From Actinoallomurus sp048498315 (GTDB lineage Bacteria; Actinomycetota; Actinomycetes; Streptosporangiales; Streptosporangiaceae), in assembly GCA_048498315.1 (NCBI GenBank), contig JBEHYF010000242.1:1-5814 (forward strand): a DNA stretch of 5,814 nucleotides, read 5' to 3'. A program made the translations under genes and the position numbers. Of the stretch, positions 1 through 4,783 are shown piece after piece (positions within the stretch are counted from its first letter, which is position 1; each line of letters opens with the position of its first letter). A model generated the notes under the pieces. That model ran no database searches. It was given only the letters and a program-made list of their open reading frames with translations, and was not told the origin of the DNA.

Positions 1-1137
1 GAGGTCGTGCGGCCGGCGCTGCTGTGGAACGACACCCGCTCCGCCGGCGCCGCCGCCGACCTCGTCGCCGAGCTGGGCGGCCCGGAGGCGTGGGCGCGGG
101 CGGTCGGCAGCGTCCCGGTGGCGTCGTTCACGGTGACCAAGCTGCGCTGGCTGGCCCGGAGCGAGCCGGACGCCGCCGCCCGCACGGCGTCGGTGTGCCT
201 GCCGCACGACTACCTCACCTGGCGGCTGACCGGCGCGTTCGTCACCGACCGCGGCGACGCGTCCGGCACCGGCTACTGGTCCCCGGCCACCGGTGAGTAC
301 CGGCCCGACCTGCTGGAGCTGGCGTTCGGGCGGGTGCCGGAGCTGCCGCGCGTGCTCGGCCCGGCCGAGGCGGCGGGCCGTACGGAGGCGGGCGTGCTCG
401 TCTCGGCCGGGACCGGCGACAACATGGGCGCCGCGCTCGGCCTCGGCGCCCGCCCGGGTGATGTGATCGTCTCGCTCGGCACCTCCGGCACGGTGTTCAC
501 CCCGTCCGAGCGGCCGACCGCCGACGCGGCCGGCGACATCGCCGGGTTCGCCGACGCGACCGGCCGGTACCTGCCGCTGGTGTGCACGCTCAACGCCGCC
601 CGTGTGCTGGACGCGGCGGCGGCGATGCTCGGCGTCGACCTGCACGAACTGTCGCGGCTTGCACTGTCCGCGCCGGCCGGTGCGGACGGGCTCGTACTGG
701 TGCCGTATCTGGAGGGCGAGCGCACCCCGAACCGCCCGGACGCGACCGGCTCGCTGCACGGCCTGCGCCTGGCCACCTCCACGCCCGCGCACCTGGCGCG
801 GGCCGCGGTCGAAGGCATGCTGTGCGGCCTGGCCGACGGCCTGGACGCGCTGCTCGCCCAGGGCGTCCGGTGCGACCGCGTGCTGATCATCGGCGGCGCG
901 GCCCGCTCGGAGGCGGTCCGGCGCATCGCCCCGACGATCTTCGGCCGCCCGGTGCTGGTCCCGCCGACCGGCGAGTACGTCGCCGAGGGCGCGGCCGTCC
1001 AGGCCGCCTGGGCACTGTCCGGCGCACCGGAACCACCCCGCTGGGACCGCTCGGGCCTGGAGACGTACGAGGCCGACGCCGTCCCGTCCATCCGCACCCG
1101 CTACGCCGAGGCCCGCGACCACGTCCTGAACCGCTAG
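1..1137 (+). CDS. xylB: Xylulokinase-like FGGY-family carbohydrate kinase, 5' truncated by the window edge
   Basis: Cytoplasmic kinase expected to phosphorylate D-xylulose to xylulose 5-phosphate with ATP, feeding the pentose phosphate pathway. The frame is open from base 1, so the gene enters from the left; 379 residues are present. Residues 6-13 (ALLWNDTR) match the substrate-pocket motif of xylulokinases, and GTGDNMGAALG carries the expected catalytic Asp (residue 140, codon 418-420; equivalent to Asp233 of E. coli XylB from memory). VSLGTSGTVF follows as the start of the C-terminal ATPase lobe, and IIGGAARSEAVRRIAPTIFGRPV plus EGAAVQAAW form the FGGY C-terminal signature, split here only by a few residues. 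By that alignment about 90 N-terminal residues, including the first phosphate-binding loop, lie outside. The stop (TAG) is followed 34 bases later by a strong stem-loop. Another FGGY substrate such as ribulose or gluconate is possible, but the WND motif favours xylulose. Confidence 0.87.
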   Translation, partial: EVVRPALLWNDTRSAGAAADLVAELGGPEAWARAVGSVPVASFTVTKLRWLARSEPDAAARTASVCLPHDYLTWRLTGAFVTDRGDASGTGYWSPATGEYRPDLLELAFGRVPELPRVLGPAEAAGRTEAGVLVSAGTGDNMGAALGLGARPGDVIVSLGTSGTVFTPSERPTADAAGDIAGFADATGRYLPLVCTLNAARVLDAAAAMLGVDLHELSRLALSAPAGADGLVLVPYLEGERTPNRPDATGSLHGLRLATSTPAHLARAAVEGMLCGLADGLDALLAQGVRCDRVLIIGGAARSEAVRRIAPTIFGRPVLVPPTGEYVAEGAAVQAAWALSGAPEPPRWDRSGLETYEADAVPSIRTRYAEARDHVLNR

Positions 1138-1171
1138 TCCGCACGGCCGCGCGCCGTCGCGGACAGCGCGT

Positions 1172-1209
1172 CGGCGCTCCTGCCGGGGATGGATTCGGCA
1201 GGAGCGCCG
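1172..1209. terminator. Perfect 14-bp stem-loop, probable bidirectional terminator
   Basis: Arms 1172-1185 (CGGCGCTCCTGCCG) and 1196-1209 (CGGCAGGAGCGCCG) are exact reverse complements around a 10-base loop. It sits in the 102-base gap between the kinase stop and the stop of the convergent LamG gene. There is no T-run on either side, which is common for actinobacterial terminators, so one hairpin can serve both strands. Function is inferred from structure and position. Confidence 0.78.
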
Positions 1210-1239
1210 TACCGATGTGCCCGTGTGTTACGGCCGGGG

Positions 1240-2238
1240 TCAGAACTGGTCGGTCGGAAGTTCCGCGCCGCCGGCCAACTGCGCGATCTGGGTGTCGCTG
1301 AGAACGCCGCTGAACGCCCACACGTCGTCGATCATGCCCGGCCAATATTCGCCGTACTGCCCGTCGGTCTTCGTACGGCCGATCTGGAACGGGCCCGTCG
1401 CGTCGAACGTCACCGTGTCATCGCGGGTGCTCACCGACTGGTCGAGCTCTCCGTTGACGTACAGCCGCACCTGGCGGGCGGGGGCGTCGTAGACGACCGC
1501 AACGTGGTCCCAGTCCCCCTCCGACTGGAACGATCCGTGGTTCGCGACCTGGTGCGTCGCCCCGGCGGCATCCCTGTCCGGGATGTCGATCTGATAGCCG
1601 CCCGCTTCCTCCGGGTCGGACGGATCGGGCGCGTAGCGCAGCGTGAAGGCGCTGTTGACCGAGCCTTCCTGGCTGAAGATCGCGGCATTGTGCGTGGGGC
1701 GTCCGGACGTGTACACCCAGCCGGTCACGCTGAAGCTCTGCTTCGTGTGTATCACCGGAGTCGCGGTGGCGGCATAGTCGCCGTCGCCGTCCAGCACCAG
1801 GGCTCCGGGCGGGTTCCCGACCCAGCCGCCCTGCGGATCGACGTACGCGTCGCCCGCCAGCGTCAGATCGTGGCCGAAAGAGCCCTCGTCCGGACTCGTG
1901 GCGGGCTTGTCGCCGGTCTGCTCCTCGTTCAGCTTCCACCGCGCGGCGACGGTCAGCGGCCGGGCGGACAGGGTCACCGCCTTCCGAGCCGTCACGGCCC
2001 GGTCGTGGATCCGTACGCCATCGACGCCGTCGGCGACGAAGCCGCCCGGCGCCGCCGCGGCCGAAGCGGGCGTACCGCCTGCCGCTCGCGCCGTTGCGCC
2101 GGCAGCGCCCGCCACGGTGGGTGCCAGGGAGGCGGCCAGCGCCAGCGCGACCAGGCCGGCCATCCGCCCTGTGCGGCCGCGCAGACCTCTAATGGGAGCA
2201 CTGCGAGATGAGGTGCCGGGCCGCAGCCGAGCTTTCAC
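1240..2238 (-). CDS. Secreted LamG / concanavalin A-like jelly-roll protein
   Basis: Predicted exported protein of 332 residues with one complete LamG-like beta-sandwich, a fold that often binds glycans or decorates large extracellular proteins; no catalytic motif is visible. The start chosen is GTG 2236-2238 because GGAGG lies 5 bases upstream; a GTG four codons earlier (2248-2250) has no ribosome site and overlaps that GGAGG. An Arg-rich n-region is followed by a hydrophobic core at about residues 26-46 (MAGLVALALAASLAP) and Ala-rich cleavage sites near 45-50, i.e. a Sec signal peptide. An Ala/Gly linker runs to about 66. LamG landmarks are RWKLNE (100-105), LVLDGDGDYA (147-156), FSVTGWVYT (169-177), WDHVAVVYD (243-251), VRLYVNGEL (257-265) and IDDVWAFSGVLSDTQIAQL (303-321). 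Residues 72-91 look like a second copy of that last strand/helix, so the protein may be a shortened tandem-LamG protein. No sortase signal or membrane anchor is seen. The ligand is unknown. Confidence 0.85.
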   Translation of the reverse strand: MKARLRPGTSSRSAPIRGLRGRTGRMAGLVALALAASLAPTVAGAAGATARAAGGTPASAAAAPGGFVADGVDGVRIHDRAVTARKAVTLSARPLTVAARWKLNEEQTGDKPATSPDEGSFGHDLTLAGDAYVDPQGGWVGNPPGALVLDGDGDYAATATPVIHTKQSFSVTGWVYTSGRPTHNAAIFSQEGSVNSAFTLRYAPDPSDPEEAGGYQIDIPDRDAAGATHQVANHGSFQSEGDWDHVAVVYDAPARQVRLYVNGELDQSVSTRDDTVTFDATGPFQIGRTKTDGQYGEYWPGMIDDVWAFSGVLSDTQIAQLAGGAELPTDQF

Positions 2239-2243
2239 GTCCG

Positions 2244-2248
2244 CCTCC
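2244..2248 (-). promoter_or_regulatory. Ribosome binding site that decides the LamG start
   Basis: The minus strand reads GGAGG here, 5 bases before GTG 2236-2238. The upstream in-frame GTG at 2248-2250 has no purine-rich site before it. This shortens the longest possible frame by four residues and puts the start at the usual distance from a positively charged signal-peptide n-region. Confidence 0.7.
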
Positions 2249-2291
2249 ACCGTTTAAGCGTCAGGTAAACAAACGGAGGCAACGTAACATC

Positions 2292-2302
2292 GTTGTGACA
2301 AC
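2292..2302. repeat. Short perfect palindrome GTTGTGACAAC
   Basis: The arms GTTGT and ACAAC flank a single central G. It lies about 54 bases upstream of the LamG start, in the presumed leader or promoter region. At 11 bp it could be chance, but it lies beside a longer palindrome in the same low-GC stretch, so an operator role is possible. Confidence 0.35.
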
Positions 2303-2305
2303 CGA

Positions 2306-2328
2306 CAAAGTCCTTATCGAGGACTTTG
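2306..2328. promoter_or_regulatory. 9-bp inverted repeat, candidate operator or leader hairpin of the LamG gene
   Basis: CAAAGTCCT (2306-2314) and AGGACTTTG (2320-2328) are exact reverse complements around the 5-base centre TATCG. The symmetric form looks like a dimeric regulator site, and it would cover the -10 box and start point of the candidate promoter at 2323-2352. If transcription starts further upstream, it would instead form an RNA hairpin in the 5' leader. The regulator is unknown; the site does not resemble the TetR boxes at 3182-3223. Confidence 0.5.
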
Positions 2329-2352
2329 ATCCGGCAGGCCAGACATAGTCAA
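2323..2352 (-). promoter_or_regulatory. Possible sigma-70-like promoter of the LamG gene
   Basis: On the minus strand, TTGACT (2352-2347) matches the -35 consensus at five of six bases. An 18-base spacer later comes CAAAGT (2328-2323), a poor -10 matching only three of six positions. The leader would be about 75-80 bases. An alternative is TTGTCG with TACGTT further downstream. The position is plausible but the -10 is weak. Confidence 0.3.
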
Positions 2353-2593
2353 CGGACAGAGTAAACCGGACGATCTCTCCAGGCATCTTCCTCTTAACCC
2401 TTTTTCCAGGCGGCGTACCGGTACGACGATCGAGCTGCGGCGATCCGGCCGCCCGCGACGGCGCCGACGTCATTCGAAGCCGTCGAACAACCGCCGTAGC
2501 CTGGTTCGTGCTGGCCGTCGTCGGCCGATGTGATCTGGCCCGCAGTGCCACTACCACCAATGCGTGGCCCAGGCCGCTGGAGCGTGTTGCAGT

Positions 2594-3154
2594 TCATTCG
2601 GCCTGGTCGAGGATGAACTCGGCCAAAGGACGGGCGGCGCGGGCCGGGTGGGTGTCGGGGCGGGTGACCGCGTGGGCGAGCACGCCGTCGACGAGGACGG
2701 CGAGCTGGGCGGCGCCCGCGTCCGGATCAGGGTGGCCGAGGCGGGTGAGCTCGCCGGCGAACAGGGCGTGCAGGCCGTCCTTGAAGGCACGCACCTCCGC
2801 ATGCGCCGGGTGCTGCGGGCCGAGTGCGAGGTCGGCCGCGGTGAAACGGCAGCCGTGGAACGCCGGCCGCGTGGTCACCCGCTCCAGCTCGTCGAACACG
2901 GCCAGCACGCGCTCGCGCGGGTCGTCGCCCGCGGCGTCCATCGTCTCGCGATAGCGGGCGACACCCGGCGCGGTGCGCAGCGCCTCGGCGATCAGGCCGT
3001 CCTTGCCGCCGAAGTGCTGGTACAGCGACCGGCGGGCGACGCCGGCCGCCTCCAGGATGGCGTCCACGCCGACGTGGACGCCCTGCCGGTAGGTCAGGTC
3101 GCGGGCCGCTTCGAGCAGGCGCTCCCGCGGAGAGGGCCGTGCTTGCGCGCTCAT
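2594..3154 (-). CDS. TetR-family transcriptional repressor of the divergent MFS exporter
   Basis: DNA-binding repressor of 186 residues, usual for the family (about 180-220). The N-terminal helix-turn-helix runs about residues 10-55: RERLLEAARDL, then the turn and recognition helix in VDAILEAAGVARRSLYQHF, then GGKDGLIAEAL. Residues 56-186 form the all-helical ligand and dimer domain. The only cysteine, Cys102, sits in HGCRFTAADLAL, the place where NemR/LmrA/YxaF-type TetR proteins have a conserved Gly-Cys (Cys106 in E. coli NemR, from memory). The ATG at 3152-3154 has no clear Shine-Dalgarno, but no other in-frame start fits before the HTH. The start lies 28 bases from the first of two palindromic boxes, and any promoter for it must cross them, so autoregulation as well as repression of the exporter is likely. 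The inducer is unknown: a drug-like compound or a reactive electrophile. Confidence 0.88.
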   Translation of the reverse strand: MSAQARPSPRERLLEAARDLTYRQGVHVGVDAILEAAGVARRSLYQHFGGKDGLIAEALRTAPGVARYRETMDAAGDDPRERVLAVFDELERVTTRPAFHGCRFTAADLALGPQHPAHAEVRAFKDGLHALFAGELTRLGHPDPDAGAAQLAVLVDGVLAHAVTRPDTHPARAARPLAEFILDQAE

Positions 3155-3173
3155 GCGAAAAGTGTGCCACGGG

Positions 3174-3203
3174 TTGACTAGTAGATCGATCGTTCTATCT
3201 AAT
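3174..3203 (+). promoter_or_regulatory. Promoter of the small ORF and MFS exporter
   Basis: TTGACT (3174-3179; five of six bases of the -35 consensus) is followed after 18 bases by TCTAAT (3198-3203; five of six of the -10 consensus). Transcription should begin near 3210, giving a leader of about 35 bases before ATG 3245. One operator fills the spacer and the other covers the start point, the classic layout for repression. Confidence 0.65.
3182..3197. promoter_or_regulatory. TetR operator, site 1
   Basis: TAGATCGATCGTTCTA is an imperfect 16-bp palindrome of form TAGAnCGATCGnTCTA. It lies between the -35 and -10 boxes of the exporter promoter, 28 bases from the TetR start. It differs from site 2 by one base, and the shared repeat extends to 17 bases with the preceding G. 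Assignment to the neighbouring TetR is inferred from its position between the divergent genes. Confidence 0.75.
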
Positions 3204-3207
3204 ACAG

Positions 3208-3223
3208 TAGACCGATCGTTCTA
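3208..3223. promoter_or_regulatory. TetR operator, site 2
   Basis: TAGACCGATCGTTCTA, extended by G3207 and C3224 to an 18-bp palindrome with one mismatched pair of positions (C3212 and T3219). It covers the expected transcription start. Centres of the two sites are 26 bp apart, about two and a half turns. The TAGAC...TCTA form resembles the boxes described for NemR and for Bacillus LmrA/YxaF, as recalled, not checked. Confidence 0.75.
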
Positions 3224-3244
3224 CCGACTCCAGCGAGGACATCC

Positions 3245-3373
3245 ATGCGACCACCGGACGGCCTGGCCACCGCAGCGTCCGACCTGACGATCGCCGGGCA
3301 CGGCCCGGACACCGCGTACCGCCCGGTGGCCGCCGTGCGCGGTGCCGGAAGGCGAGAGGAGGCGGCCCGATGA
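3245..3373 (+). CDS. Small ORF (42 aa) translationally coupled to the MFS exporter
   Basis: ATG 3245-3247 is preceded by GAGGA (3235-3239) at 5 bases, and the frame ends at TGA 3371-3373, overlapping the exporter ATG in the four-base string ATGA. It encodes 42 residues beginning MRPPDGLATAASDL and ending RREEAAR. There is no signal peptide, membrane segment or motif I recognise, and the C-terminus is basic and charged. By hand count 35 of 42 sense codons end in G or C, and all 22 codons from 11 to 32 do, as in the real genes nearby. It is the first frame on the transcript from the promoter at 3174-3203. It may be a leader peptide whose translation sets exporter expression, or a small partner protein. 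Existence as a translated frame is fairly likely; function is unknown. Confidence 0.55.
   Translation: MRPPDGLATAASDLTIAGHGPDTAYRPVAAVRGAGRREEAAR
3357..3362 (+). promoter_or_regulatory. Strong ribosome binding site of the MFS exporter, inside the small ORF
   Basis: AGGAGG lies 7 bases before ATG 3370-3372 and within the last codons of the 42-aa frame. This fixes the exporter start. Ribosomes finishing the small frame would cross this site, so coupling and independent initiation are both possible. Confidence 0.75.
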
Positions 3374-4746
3374 CCGCGGTGACGCCTGCGGCCACCGCCG
3401 CCCGTGCCGCGCGCGGGCCGGGCGCCGCCACGCTGCCCGTGCTGCTCACCGGCGTCTTCATGCCGGTGCTGGACTTCTTCATCGTCAACGTCGCCATCCC
3501 CGACACGCAGCGGAGCCTGCGGGCGGGTCCCACGGCCGTGCAGTGGATCGTGGCCGGCTACGGCCTGGCGTACGCCGCGGGGCTGATCACCGGCGGCCGG
3601 CTCGGCGACCTGTACGGCCGGCGTCGGATGTTCGCGGCCGGCCTGGTCGTGTTCACGGTGGCCTCCGCCGGCTGCGGGCTCGCGCCGACCGCGGGCACGC
3701 TCGTCGCGGCCCGGGTCGTGCAGGGTGTGTCCGCCGCCGTGCTGGCCCCGCAGGTGCTGGCCCTCATCCGGACCGTGTACGAGGGCGCGGCCCAGGCCCG
3801 CGCGATCGCCGCGTACGGTCTGGCGCTCGGGATCGCGTCGGTGTTCGGGCAGCTGATCGGAGGTGCGCTCATCGAGGGCGGGCTGAGCTGGCGCGCCTGC
3901 TTCCTGATCAACGTGCCGGTCGGGCTGGCGGCGCTCGCGCTGACCCGGCGCACGGTGCCGCCGGTGTCGCGGACGCCCGGCGCGCGCCTCGACCCGGCCG
4001 GCACGGTGCTGATCACGCTCGTCCTGGTCGCCGTGGTGCTGCCGCTCATCGAGGGCCGGGCACAGGGCTGGCCCGCCTGGACGTGGGTCTGCTTCGCCGC
4101 AGCGCCGCTGCTGCTGACGGCCTACGCGCGGCGCCGCCATCCCGCGCCGCTCATCGACCTGGGCATATTCCGCGAGCGGTCGTTCACGGCCGGCGTGCTG
4201 GCCACGGTGGCCTTCATGATGGGCATGGCCGGCTACTTCCTGATCTTCGCGCTGTTCACGCAGGAGGGGCGCGGGCTGGATCCGCTGCAAGCCGGGCTGC
4301 TGTTCACCCCGATGGGCGTGGGGTACATGGCGACGTCCCTGGCGGGCCCGCGGCTGTCGGCGCGGCTCGGGCGCCGGGTGATCGCGCTGGGCGGCCTGAC
4401 GCGGATCGCCGGGCTGGCGCTCATGCTCGTGACGCTCGCCGCGGCCGGTTCGGCGCTCTGGCTGATCCCGGCGCTGCTGGTGGACGGCGCCGGCATGGGG
4501 CTGGCGCTGGCCCCGCTGGCGGGCGTCGTGCTGTCCGGGGTGTCCGCGCGGCACGCGGGGCTGGCCGCCGGCGTGCTGGCCACCGCGCAGCAGGTGGGCG
4601 GGGCCATCGGGGTGGCCTTGGTCGGGATCGTCTTCTTCGGCGGCGTCGCCGGGGGCTACACCCACGCGTTCCGGCTCGGGGTGGTGTACGTGATGGCGGT
4701 GGCGGCGGTGCTGACCCTGCTCTGCCGGTTCCTGCCGCGACGCTGA
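3370..4746 (+). CDS. DHA2-type (EmrB/QacA) MFS drug exporter, 14 transmembrane helices
   Basis: Inner-membrane proton-driven antiporter of 458 residues, probably exporting a drug, dye or toxic metabolite. Hydrophobic segments fall near residues 21-43, 58-75, 88-106, 108-132, 147-168, 175-192, 210-226, 237-252, 273-297, 306-325, 335-356, 362-388, 398-424 and 432-455: 14 helices, as in DHA2. LDFFIVNVAIPDTQ (34-47) is the TM1 signature, with Phe where many members have Thr. GGRLGDLYGRRR (75-86) is MFS motif A with its Asp and Arg residues. GLALGIASVFGQLIGGAL (150-167) is the antiporter motif C of TM5, and WRACFLINVPVG (174-185) is typical of the family. It is slightly short against a usual 480-520 because loops are small. 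The start is fixed by AGGAGG at 7 bases and the ATGA overlap with the small ORF. Control by the divergent TetR through two operators is inferred. The substrate cannot be told from sequence. Confidence 0.92.
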   Translation: MTAVTPAATAARAARGPGAATLPVLLTGVFMPVLDFFIVNVAIPDTQRSLRAGPTAVQWIVAGYGLAYAAGLITGGRLGDLYGRRRMFAAGLVVFTVASAGCGLAPTAGTLVAARVVQGVSAAVLAPQVLALIRTVYEGAAQARAIAAYGLALGIASVFGQLIGGALIEGGLSWRACFLINVPVGLAALALTRRTVPPVSRTPGARLDPAGTVLITLVLVAVVLPLIEGRAQGWPAWTWVCFAAAPLLLTAYARRRHPAPLIDLGIFRERSFTAGVLATVAFMMGMAGYFLIFALFTQEGRGLDPLQAGLLFTPMGVGYMATSLAGPRLSARLGRRVIALGGLTRIAGLALMLVTLAAAGSALWLIPALLVDGAGMGLALAPLAGVVLSGVSARHAGLAAGVLATAQQVGGAIGVALVGIVFFGGVAGGYTHAFRLGVVYVMAVAAVLTLLCRFLPRR

Positions 4747-4776
4747 CGGGCGGCCCGCGTGTCCGCGGGCGGCCCG
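4747..4776. terminator. GC-rich stem-loop directly after the exporter stop, probable bidirectional terminator
   Basis: Arms 4747-4759 and 4764-4776 pair at 12 of 13 positions (one G-G mismatch at 4752/4771) around the 4-base loop TGTC. It begins one base after the exporter TGA and ends 7 bases before the stop of the convergent AraC gene, so it can end both transcripts. There is no T-run, as is usual in high-GC actinobacteria. Confidence 0.75.
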
Positions 4777-4783
4777 ACCTGGG

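Larger units (their letters stand above)
2251..2593. other. Gene-free intergenic region with a low-GC half
   Basis: This lies between the LamG start and the stop of the TetR gene, both on the minus strand. By hand count, 2251-2400 is 75/150 G+C (50%), well below the surrounding genes. This half holds two palindromes (2292-2302 and 2306-2328) and a possible promoter for the LamG gene. The other half, about 2400-2593, returns to high GC. There I see only a weak 5-bp stem (2513-2517 with 2522-2526) that could help end TetR transcription, and no convincing gene, RNA or mobile-element end. Confidence 0.6.

Noticed and set aside
273..1097. 274-aa frame antisense to the kinase
   Set aside because: Ser/Arg/Pro-rich shadow with no domain; the sense frame is a clear FGGY kinase.
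1189..2211. 340-aa + strand frame antisense to the LamG gene
   Set aside because: It looks protein-like because of the mirrored codon bias, but it overlaps the terminator hairpin, has no recognisable fold, and the opposite strand has a signal peptide and LamG signatures.
2513..2526. Small stem GGCCG-TCGT-CGGCC downstream of the TetR gene
   Set aside because: Only 5 bp and easily expected by chance at this GC content; too weak to call a terminator.
2261..2560. 99-aa minus-strand frame in the intergenic region upstream of the LamG gene
   Set aside because: It covers the 50% GC palindromic region, lacks high-GC codon bias and any motif; no convincing ribosome site was seen.
3182..3223. Two repeats considered as a CRISPR or insertion-sequence end
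   Set aside because: Only two copies, palindromic, with a 10-base gap and placed in a promoter between divergent genes; operators explain them better, and no cas or transposase gene is present.
3199..4665. 488-aa open frame antisense to the exporter
   Set aside because: Composition is dominated by Arg, Gly, Gln, His and Pro, there is no domain, and it would cross the TetR/MFS control region. Such antisense frames are common in high-GC DNA.
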